Both the position numbers and the translations under genes were made by a program. Shown piece by piece: positions 1 to 4,935 of a stretch of 5,097 nt of DNA. This DNA comes from Chloroflexota bacterium. Its GTDB lineage: Bacteria; Chloroflexota; Limnocylindria; Limnocylindrales; CSP1-4. Numbering within the stretch: position 1 is the first letter of the stretch; each line of letters opens with the position of its first letter. Where the stretch lies: assembly GCA_021815005.1 (NCBI GenBank), contig JAKAHL010000171.1, positions 1-5,097 on the forward strand, given 5' to 3'. The notes under the pieces were generated by a model. It was not told where the DNA came from, did not search any database, and saw only the letters and a list, made by a program, of their open reading frames with translations.

Positions 1-20
1 GGCAGTTCCCCGCCGAAACC

Positions 21-25
21 AGGAG
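21..25 (+). promoter_or_regulatory. Ribosome binding site of argS
   Basis: AGGAG lies five bases before the GTG at 31. This is a good Shine-Dalgarno match with normal spacing, and it fixes the GTG as the argS start. Only 20 bases precede it in the window, so the promoter is not visible. Confidence 0.75.
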
Positions 26-30
26 TCTCC

Positions 31-1734
31 GTGACCAGCACCGCCGAACCCGCCGAGCCCGTTGCCCCCGCCGCCATCCGCGCCGGCGTCCGCGCGGCGA
101 TCGAGCGCGCGTGGCGGGCCGCGGAGGCGTCGGGCTCGCTGCCGGCCGTGGAGGACCCCGCGGCCGCCCCTGGCGTCGAGGTGGAGCGCCCGGCCAACCC
201 CGCCTTTGGCGACTTCGCAACCAACCTCGCGATGAAGCTGGCGCGGCCGCTGCGCCGCTCCCCGCTGGACATCGCGGAGGCGCTCGCGACGGCGCTGCGG
301 ACGGGCCAGGACGCCGCGCTGTTCGCCGCCGTGGACGTGGCGAGGCCGGGGTTCCTCAACCTGCGCGTGGCCGACGCCGCGTACGAGGCGCTCGTCGCCG
401 GCGTGCTCGCCGCCCCGGCGCAGTGGGGCCGCATCCCAGCCGTCAAGCGACGCAAGATCAACGTGGAGTTCGTGTCCGCCAACCCCACCGGGCCCCTGAC
501 GGTCGGCAACGCCCGCGGCGCGTTCGTGGGCGATCTGCTGTGCCGGGTCCTCGAGGCGGGCGGGCAGCAGGTCACGCGCGAGTACTACTTCAACGACTCC
601 GGCGCCCAGATCAACCATCTGGGCGCGTCGGTGTTCGCGATCCGCCGCGGCGAGCCGGTGCCCGAGGACGGGTACAAGGGCGCCTATGTCGAGCAGCTGG
701 CGCGCGAGGTGCCCGACGACGTCTGGGCCGCCGCGACGGCCGACGGCGCCCAGCCGGACGCGGTCCTCGGCGGCTGGGCATCGAAGCGCGTGCGCGGGAT
801 GATCGAGGCCAGCCTCGCCCGCCTGGGCGTCCACTTCGACGTCTGGAAGAGCGAGGCCTCGCTGCACGACGAGGGCTGGGTGGCGCGCGCGGTCCAGCGC
901 CTCCGCGACGCGGGCGAGGTCTACGAGCAGGACGGCGCCACGTGGTTCCGCTCCACCGCCTATGGCGACGACAAGGACCGCGTGATCTTCAAGTCCGACG
1001 GCCGCCCGACGTATTTCGCCGCCGACATCGGCTACGTCACGGAGAAGTTCAGCCGCGGCTTCGACCACCTGATCTACGTCTGGGGCGTGGACCACCACGG
1101 CACGGTGGCGCGGAACAAGAACGCCGCCCAGGCGATGGGCTACAACCCGGACAGCTACCAGGTCATCCTGATCGGCTGGGTGCGCTTCGTGGCTGACGGC
1201 GTCGAGGTCTCGATGTCCAAGCGCGCCGGCACGTTCGTCACGCTCGACGACCTGCTCGACGCCGTCGGCACCGACGCCGCCCGCTGGTTCTTCGCCTCGC
1301 GCGCGGCCCATGTCGAGATCGACTTCGACATCGAGCTCGCCCGAAAGCAGTCGGCGGAGAATCCCGTCTACTACGTGCAGTACGCCCACGCCCGGATCGC
1401 GTCGATCCTGCGCAAGGCGGAGGCGGCGGGGCTGGCGCCGGCGACGTCGGTTGCGGGGCTGCTGGCCGGCGAGCCCGAGGCGGCGCTGGCGCGCACGCTC
1501 TCGCGCCTCCCCGAGGTGGTGGAGGACGCGGTCCTGGCCGAGGAGACGCAGGGCATCACGGCCTACGCGACCGACCTGGCCACCGAGTTCCACGCCTTCT
1601 ACCGCGACGCGCGCGTGCTGGACGAGGCCGAGCCCGACCGGTCGGCGCGCCGCCTGGCGCTGGCGCTGGCCACGAAGACGACGCTCGCGAACGCCCTCGG
1701 CCTGCTCGGGATCTCCGCTCCCGAATCGATGTAG
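31..1734 (+). CDS. argS: Arginyl-tRNA synthetase (class I)
   Basis: Cytoplasmic enzyme that charges tRNA-Arg with arginine using ATP. The 567-residue length is normal for bacterial ArgRS. Visible in order: the N-terminal tRNA-binding (Add1-like) domain at about 16-115, with NPAFGDFATNLAMKLAR (56-72) and PGFLNLRV (106-113). The Rossmann catalytic domain starts at VEFVSANPTGP (145-155). The class I signature loop reads LTVGNARG (156-163). REYYFNDSGAQINHLG (183-198) and YVWGVDHHGTV (349-359) follow. The KMSKS loop reads SMSKR (394-398). The helical anticodon-binding (DALR) domain runs from about NPVYYVQYAHARI (444-456) to the typical end LGISAPESM. The GTG start has an AGGAG site five bases upstream. 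Oddity: the first residue of the HIGH-type motif is Thr157 instead of His, and the fourth is Asn160. Neighbours: a hairpin follows one base after the stop, and the next gene is convergent. Family assignment is secure; only the loop substitution is unusual. Confidence 0.97.
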   Translation: MTSTAEPAEPVAPAAIRAGVRAAIERAWRAAEASGSLPAVEDPAAAPGVEVERPANPAFGDFATNLAMKLARPLRRSPLDIAEALATALRTGQDAALFAAVDVARPGFLNLRVADAAYEALVAGVLAAPAQWGRIPAVKRRKINVEFVSANPTGPLTVGNARGAFVGDLLCRVLEAGGQQVTREYYFNDSGAQINHLGASVFAIRRGEPVPEDGYKGAYVEQLAREVPDDVWAAATADGAQPDAVLGGWASKRVRGMIEASLARLGVHFDVWKSEASLHDEGWVARAVQRLRDAGEVYEQDGATWFRSTAYGDDKDRVIFKSDGRPTYFAADIGYVTEKFSRGFDHLIYVWGVDHHGTVARNKNAAQAMGYNPDSYQVILIGWVRFVADGVEVSMSKRAGTFVTLDDLLDAVGTDAARWFFASRAAHVEIDFDIELARKQSAENPVYYVQYAHARIASILRKAEAAGLAPATSVAGLLAGEPEAALARTLSRLPEVVEDAVLAEETQGITAYATDLATEFHAFYRDARVLDEAEPDRSARRLALALATKTTLANALGLLGISAPESM

Positions 1735-1735
1735 G

Positions 1736-1768
1736 CGCGCTGGGGCCGGTCCTTCGGGGCCGAGCGCG
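1736..1768. terminator. Bulged hairpin with UUCG loop between convergent genes
   Basis: Outer stem CGCGCT (1736-1741) pairs with AGCGCG (1763-1768). Inner stem CGGTCC (1747-1752) pairs with GGGCCG (1757-1762), with one T-G wobble, closed by a C(TTCG)G tetraloop. A five-base bulge (GGGGC, 1742-1746) separates the stems. It starts one base after the argS stop and ends eight bases before the stop of the minus-strand lipoprotein gene, so it is well placed as a shared, bidirectional 3' end structure. Neither side has a T tract, so it may act by Rho-assisted termination or as a 3' RNA stabiliser. Confidence 0.6.
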
Positions 1769-1776
1769 GCCGACGA

Positions 1777-3165
1777 TCAGCCGGCCAACCCCAGCGCGTT
1801 CGCGACGGCGCTCAGCGTGGCCGCGGCGTCCGCGGACAGCAGGACCACGCGCTGCGGCGACGGCGTCAGCACGGCGGCGTGCTTCCCCTCGGCGTTGAGC
1901 CTGGCCGCGAGCTGACCCAGCTGGTCGAAGGCGCTGCCCGCAGCCGTGGCGCTGGCCCACACCGTGTCCACCACGGCAGCCCGGGCGCCCTTCGGGCCCT
2001 CGACCAGCGCCACGCGGTCGCCGGCCCAGCCCGCTGCCGGATCCGAGCCCGCGCCCGGGTCGCCGGTGCGCATGAGGATGTTGAGCTGCAGCTCGCCCAG
2101 GGTGTCCTCCATCGCCACCGACCAGCCGGCCCCCAACCGCTTGGCGAGGTCCGTCGGGAGCGTCACCGCCACCGCCGGCTCGCGCGAGGCAAGATTGTCG
2201 GGGTGCAGGAGCTGCGCGGTGGTGTCGGGCGGGTGCTGCCACAGCGCGTCCACCCCGACGAAGCTCGCGCTGGTCTGGTAGGCGCTCAGGACGTAGCTCA
2301 GGCCCTGCGTGTACGGCCAGAGCAGCGTCTCCCGCAGGATGGCCGGGGCCGCATTGAGGGCCGCCTGCGATGCCGGGTCGGTGGCGCCCGCGATCTGCAT
2401 CAGCTGCGATGGCGTCAGGCTCCGCTGCGCCCAGAGGCTCATCGCCAGCGTCGCGTCGCCCTCGACCAGCGCCGTCCGCGCAAGCGTCCGGTCACCCTGG
2501 TCCTTGGCATCGCCGACGACCGCCTGCAAACCGAAGCGCTGGTCCTGGAGCGCGTGGTCGAACTCGTGGGCGTAGGTGATCTCCTCGGCCGGGCCCATGG
2601 CCCCCGACGAGGCGACCACGTACATCGCCTTCGACCGCTGGTCGTAGAAGCCCACGACCTGGCTGGTCAGGAGGTCCAGGTACGTCGCCTCGAGCGAGGC
2701 GCCCGCCGGCATGAGGTCCAGCTGCTTGTACAGCGCCTCGGTCGCGGCGACCTGCGCAGGCGGGTTGTCGCGGGCCAGCGACTCGCGCAGGAACGCGCAC
2801 AGCCCGGCCTGGTCGAGCGTGTAGCGCGGGACGGCACGCGTTGCGGTGATGCCGCGGATCGCCTCGACGGCGGTCTCGATCCTGGCCAGCAGCGCGGCGT
2901 TCGGGTCGTCGGGGCCGATGGGGCGCGGCGAGAAGGCGGCCTGGGGATTCGCCTGCGAGCAGGTCGCGGTGGCGGGCGCCGAGGTGGGGGCGGCCGACGA
3001 CGACGCGACGCCGGACGGGCCGGACGGGGACGCTGCCGAGCCGTCGGTGGCCGCGGTGGCCGACGCGGGGCCGGGCGAGGCGCTCGGGGCCGGGCTCCCG
3101 CACCCCGCGACCACCGCGAGCGCGACCAGCGTCGCGAGGGCTCCGTGGCGAAGACGGCGCGTCAT
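1777..3165 (-). CDS. Secreted lipoprotein, putative zinc metalloprotease (HEFDH motif)
   Basis: Predicted extracytoplasmic, membrane-anchored protein of 462 residues; substrate unknown. The N-terminus is a lipoprotein signal peptide: RR at 3-4, a hydrophobic stretch at 9-20, and lipobox VAGC with Cys22 as the lipidation site. Residues 23-68 are a low-complexity Ala/Ser/Pro/Thr linker. The folded part shows VVGFYDQRSKAMYVV (170-184), then TYAHEFDHALQDQRFGL (197-213), whose HExxH (His200, Glu201, His204) is the gluzincin-type zinc and catalytic motif. ALVEGDATLAM (232-242) follows, and its Glu235 is a plausible third zinc ligand. PPDTTAQLLHPDNL (312-325) resembles a conserved segment I recall from related proteins. 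Cys69 and Cys123 could form a disulfide. The reading frame stays open upstream to 3288, but the ATG at 3165 is preferred because it puts the lipobox at residue 22. No good Shine-Dalgarno lies before it. The gene is convergent with argS and divergent from the MBL-fold gene. Protease activity is inferred from the motif; the precise family is not named. Confidence 0.85.
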   Translation of the reverse strand: MTRRLRHGALATLVALAVVAGCGSPAPSASPGPASATAATDGSAASPSGPSGVASSSAAPTSAPATATCSQANPQAAFSPRPIGPDDPNAALLARIETAVEAIRGITATRAVPRYTLDQAGLCAFLRESLARDNPPAQVAATEALYKQLDLMPAGASLEATYLDLLTSQVVGFYDQRSKAMYVVASSGAMGPAEEITYAHEFDHALQDQRFGLQAVVGDAKDQGDRTLARTALVEGDATLAMSLWAQRSLTPSQLMQIAGATDPASQAALNAAPAILRETLLWPYTQGLSYVLSAYQTSASFVGVDALWQHPPDTTAQLLHPDNLASREPAVAVTLPTDLAKRLGAGWSVAMEDTLGELQLNILMRTGDPGAGSDPAAGWAGDRVALVEGPKGARAAVVDTVWASATAAGSAFDQLGQLAARLNAEGKHAAVLTPSPQRVVLLSADAAATLSAVANALGLAG

Positions 3166-3271
3166 GACCGGGATGATGATGCCACCGCGGCGCGGGGGGG
3201 GGACGGAGTCGCGGGCGGATGTCCCTTTCTTAACCGTTCGGGTGGCCGTGGCTGAATCCCCCCTCCCGTAT

Positions 3272-3320
3272 GGTTCGTGGCGGAACACCCCTCAGGTTCC
3301 ATCCTCCCTCCCTCGGGACC
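3272..3320 (+). promoter_or_regulatory. Competing short hairpins before the terminator (possible attenuator leader)
   Basis: Four segments can pair in mutually exclusive ways on the plus-strand RNA. GGTTC (3272-3276) can pair with the GAAC (3283-3286) inside GGAAC (3282-3286). GGAAC can instead pair with GTTCC (3296-3300). GGTTCC (3295-3300) can pair with GGGACC (3315-3320, one wobble), which is the outer left arm of the following terminator. This is the arrangement expected of a terminator/antiterminator switch. The stems are only four to six pairs, so chance is a serious alternative. No known riboswitch consensus or leader peptide was recognised. Confidence 0.25.
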
Positions 3321-3361
3321 GGAGATGCCAATTGGGCAGGCATCTCCGGTCCTTCCCTTTT
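3316..3361 (+). terminator. Rho-independent terminator upstream of the MBL-fold gene
   Basis: A perfect 14-bp stem, GGACCGGAGATGCC (3316-3329) with GGCATCTCCGGTCC (3339-3352), has a nine-base loop. It is followed on the plus strand by a T-rich tract (3353-3361, six T of nine). The minus-strand side is purine-rich with no T tract, so it points rightwards. No plus-strand gene ends just before it; the nearest is argS, about 1.6 kb upstream and already followed by its own hairpin. It therefore ends a short leader or small RNA starting in this intergenic region, or it blocks antisense read-through before the MBL-fold gene 61 bases on. Confidence 0.75.
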
Positions 3362-3375
3362 CCGGGCGGGATCGG

Positions 3376-3392
3376 CGGGCTCGCGAAGCCCG
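3376..3392. repeat. 17-base inverted repeat, possible operator or leader hairpin
   Basis: CGGGCT (3376-3381) and AGCCCG (3387-3392) are perfect complementary arms around a CGCGA spacer. The repeat ends 17 bases before the -10-like box at 3410-3415, so its right arm occupies the -35 position of that putative promoter. A dyad there suits a regulator-binding site. It could equally be an RNA hairpin if transcription starts further upstream. Confidence 0.35.
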
Positions 3393-3406
3393 GGGTGAGT
3401 CACCTG

Positions 3407-3415
3407 TGCCAGAAT
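3407..3415 (+). promoter_or_regulatory. Extended -10-like promoter element of the MBL-fold gene
   Basis: TGC followed by CAGAAT (3410-3415) matches the extended -10 pattern TGn plus a TATAAT-like hexamer (four of six). The hexamer ends six bases before the ATG at 3422, so the usual start distance puts the first transcribed base on or next to that ATG. No Shine-Dalgarno precedes this ATG, which fits a leaderless mRNA. No TTGACA-like -35 is visible; the -35 position is covered by the inverted repeat at 3376-3392. Confidence 0.4.
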
Positions 3416-3421
3416 CGCGCC

Positions 3422-4096
3422 ATGGAGCTCACCTGGTACGGACGGACCTGCATCCGGCTCAAGGGTCGGGATGCCGTGGTCGTCAATGATCCCTACCCGT
3501 CGATCGTCGGCCCCACCGGCCGCGGGATCACCGGCGACGTCATCACCTTCAGCCACCCCGACGACGCGGGCCTCGGCGCCAAGCGACCGAGCAAGACGTC
3601 GCGAGACGGCGGGACGGCCATCCCGACCAGCCTCGAGTCGGCGTTCGTGCTGGACGGCCCGGGCGAGTACGAGGTGCACGACGCGCTGGTCACCGGCGTC
3701 CGCACGTATCGCGACGCGGCCCGCGGCGCCAAGCGCGGCAAGCAGACCGCGTTCGTGACCGAGCTGGACGGTCTCCACACCATCCACCTTGGCGACATCG
3801 GCCATGAGCTGACCGAGGAGAAGCTCGGCGATATCGGTCCCGTGGACATCGTGTGCGTGCCCATCGGCGGCGCGCTCTCCGCCACCACCGCCGCGGCGCT
3901 CGTCGCCCAGCTGGACCCCAAGATCGTCGTGCCCATGCCGGTCTGCGAGGAGGAGGCCGACTGCGAGGACGCGATGCGGAAGTTCCTCCACGAGATGGGC
4001 GCCCAGCCGGCCGTCCAGCCCAAGCTGACGGTCACGTCCGCCGGCCTGCCGTCGGAGACCACCACCGTCCTGCTGGAATCGCGCGGGAAGGCCTGA
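3422..4096 (+). CDS. UlaG-like metallo-beta-lactamase-fold protein with degenerate metal site
   Basis: A 224-residue cytoplasmic protein resembling the Zn-dependent hydrolase family of UlaG type (COG2220 / Lactamase_B_3). Family landmarks are MELTWYGRTCIRLKGRDAVVVNDPY (1-25, in place of the common 'GHSCF...DPF' opening), DGPGEYEV (78-85), a tyrosine-containing strand GVRTYRD (92-98), HLGDIGH (122-128), DIVCVPIGG (142-150) and KIVVPMP (167-173). The signature HxHxDH is reduced to F43-S-H45-P-D47-D48, so two of its three histidines are replaced (Phe43, Asp48). The histidine usually found after 'VIPM' is Pro173. His45, Asp47, Asp125 and His128 remain. Hydrolase activity is therefore doubtful; a changed metal site or a non-catalytic role is possible. 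The frame is open upstream to 2846, but the ATG at 3422 matches the family's N-terminus and lies just after a -10-like box. The YhhN gene follows 47 bases downstream, probably in the same transcript. Fold assignment is good; function is unknown. Confidence 0.85.
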   Translation: MELTWYGRTCIRLKGRDAVVVNDPYPSIVGPTGRGITGDVITFSHPDDAGLGAKRPSKTSRDGGTAIPTSLESAFVLDGPGEYEVHDALVTGVRTYRDAARGAKRGKQTAFVTELDGLHTIHLGDIGHELTEEKLGDIGPVDIVCVPIGGALSATTAAALVAQLDPKIVVPMPVCEEEADCEDAMRKFLHEMGAQPAVQPKLTVTSAGLPSETTTVLLESRGKA

Positions 4097-4108
4097 GACG
4101 GCGACCGC

Positions 4109-4116
4109 GGAGGTGA
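4109..4116 (+). promoter_or_regulatory. Strong but distant Shine-Dalgarno-like sequence before the YhhN gene
   Basis: GGAGGTGA is a near-perfect complement of the 16S rRNA tail, but it ends 27 bases before the GTG at 4144. The YhhN frame has a stop at 4114-4116 inside this element, and no start codon lies between it and 4144, so a better-spaced start is not available. It may act as a ribosome standby site, or it may be chance in GC-rich DNA. Confidence 0.25.
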
Positions 4117-4143
4117 CGCGGGCGGCGGCGCGGGCCTGATGCG

Positions 4144-4800
4144 GTGACGCCGCTCGGGTGGGGGCTGCTGGCGGCGGGGGCGGCCGCGGCCGCCGTTGAC
4201 TGGTGGGCGGTGTGGTCCGCCAGCCGCCGGGCGCGTGCGGTGGAGCGGGTGGCGAAGCCCGCCGTGCTGGCGGCGCTGCTCGGCGTTGCCGCGATGGGCT
4301 CGCCGACCAAGCCATCCGTAGAGCCCGGGCTGCTGCTCGCTCTCGGCGCGTCCCTGGCCGGTGACGTGCTGCTGCTGCCGCCGGGGCGCCTCGTGGCGGG
4401 GCTCGCGGCATTCCTGGTCGGCCACCTCGCCTACGTCGCGGCGTTCTGGCAGCTGCCCGGCGAGGGCGCCTGGCTGCTCGTCGGCACCGCGGGAGCGGCG
4501 GCGCTCGTCGCCACGGCCGGTCGGCGCCTGGTGCGCGCCGCGGGCCAGCAGGGCATGGGCGGGCCGGTCGCCGCGTACCTCGCGGCGATCACCCTGATGG
4601 CGATCGCCGCCACGCGCACCGGTGAGCCCGCCGCGGTCGCCGGGGCGTGGCTGTTCGTCGCGTCGGACTCGATGTTGGGCTGGGGCCAGTTCGTCGGGAC
4701 GACGCCGGGCGGGCGGGGCGGGGCACGCCTGCGGCTGGGCGTGATCGTCACCTACCACGTGGCGCAGGCCCTGCTCGTGGTGGCGCTGCTCGGGGCGTAG
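4144..4800 (+). CDS. YhhN/TMEM86 family membrane protein, predicted lysoplasmalogenase
   Basis: A 218-residue integral membrane protein with about eight hydrophobic segments (roughly 4-25, 37-53, 62-78, 83-103, 108-124, 139-156, 162-180, 198-216). The YhhN family signature is visible: VAKPAVLAALL (36-46), LAGDVLLL (71-78) with Asp74, FLVGHLAYVAAF (90-101) with His94, AWLFVASDSMLGWGQF (168-183) with Asp175, and TYHVAQALLVVAL (203-215). Family members TMEM86B and a characterised Legionella homologue cleave the vinyl-ether bond of lysoplasmalogens, releasing an aldehyde and a glycerophospho-head group. That activity here is inferred from family membership. GTG 4144 is the first start codon after an in-frame stop at 4114-4116, and it opens directly into the first membrane helix. 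Its immediate Shine-Dalgarno is weak. The gene lies 47 bases after the MBL-fold gene with no clear terminator between them, so co-transcription is likely. No plasmalogen synthesis gene is in the window. Confidence 0.85.
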   Translation: MTPLGWGLLAAGAAAAAVDWWAVWSASRRARAVERVAKPAVLAALLGVAAMGSPTKPSVEPGLLLALGASLAGDVLLLPPGRLVAGLAAFLVGHLAYVAAFWQLPGEGAWLLVGTAGAAALVATAGRRLVRAAGQQGMGGPVAAYLAAITLMAIAATRTGEPAAVAGAWLFVASDSMLGWGQFVGTTPGGRGGARLRLGVIVTYHVAQALLVVALLGA

Positions 4801-4830
4801 GCGCGGCGGAGGGGCGGGGCGAGAGACGGA

Positions 4831-4856
4831 GCGAGGCACGGGGGCGAGGCACGGGG
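4831..4856. repeat. Tandem 13-bp direct repeat in the intergenic spacer
   Basis: Two perfect adjacent copies of GCGAGGCACGGGG (4831-4843 and 4844-4856), followed by GCG as the start of a third copy. They lie just after the YhhN stop, in spacer 4801-4935, which is extremely G-rich on the plus strand and contains no gene I can support. The repeat looks like slippage expansion in non-coding DNA. Confidence 0.7.
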
Positions 4857-4887
4857 GCGCCGCGCCGAGGTGGCCGGGGCGAAATGG

Positions 4888-4913
4888 CCGCGGCCGAGGG
4901 GGCGGGGCCGCGG
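4888..4913. terminator. GC-rich hairpin between convergent genes
   Basis: CCGCGGCC (4888-4895) pairs perfectly with GGCCGCGG (4906-4913) around a ten-base G-rich loop. A competing stem CGGGG (4911-4915) with CCCCG (4923-4927) overlaps it. It lies between the YhhN stop (4800) and the stop of the minus-strand gene (4936), where a shared transcription end is expected. There is no T tract on either side, and hairpins arise easily in such GC-rich sequence. Confidence 0.35.
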
Positions 4914-4935
4914 GGCCGCGACCCCCGGCCGGATG

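Larger units (their letters stand above)
3166..3421. other. Divergent intergenic control region
   Basis: This 256-base non-coding stretch separates the ATG of the minus-strand lipoprotein from the ATG of the plus-strand MBL-fold gene. It is less GC-rich than its surroundings in places. On the minus strand the only AT-rich patch that could serve the lipoprotein is TTAAGA (3228-3233), 17 bases from TTCAGC (3251-3256). The match to a sigma-70 promoter is poor, so I do not call it. A run of nine G (3194-3202) lies 29-37 bases before the lipoprotein start. The plus-strand structures (hairpins, terminator, inverted repeat, -10-like box) are listed separately. No small ORF here looks coding. Confidence 0.6.

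Noticed and set aside
111..1196. 361-codon plus-strand frame inside argS
   Set aside because: Gly/Arg/Pro-rich shadow in another frame of a clearly identified argS.
1879..3255. 458-codon plus-strand open frame antisense to the lipoprotein gene
   Set aside because: Arg/Gly/Val/Ala-rich with no domain, signal or motif. The opposite strand has a lipobox, HEFDH and coherent family-like segments. Long antisense frames are expected at this GC content.
3166..3288. Upstream extension of the lipoprotein (GTG at 3288)
   Set aside because: It would bury the signal peptide at residue 42 and give no better ribosome binding site. The ATG at 3165 places the lipobox normally.
3200..3361. Known structured RNA (SRP RNA, 6S, T-box, common riboswitches) before the terminator
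   Set aside because: No conserved core of any of these was recognised by eye. A covariance-model search would be needed to exclude them.
2846..3421. Upstream extension of the MBL-fold gene to an ATG at 2846
   Set aside because: It would overlap the lipoprotein gene antisense, run through the terminator hairpin and add non-homologous sequence before the family-typical N-terminus.
4113..4139. Eight-codon mini-ORF (GTG 4113 to TGA 4137-4139) before the YhhN gene
   Set aside because: Its start overlaps the Shine-Dalgarno-like element itself, so it has no usable ribosome binding site, and the peptide is Ala/Arg filler.
3230..4411. 393-codon minus-strand frame across the MBL-fold gene
   Set aside because: Ala/Arg/Pro-rich shadow with no recognisable motif; it crosses the terminator and the divergent control region.
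3493..4839. 448-codon minus-strand frame across the MBL-fold and YhhN genes
   Set aside because: Low-complexity Arg/Pro/Ser-rich translation. The plus strand encodes two recognisable families across the same bases.
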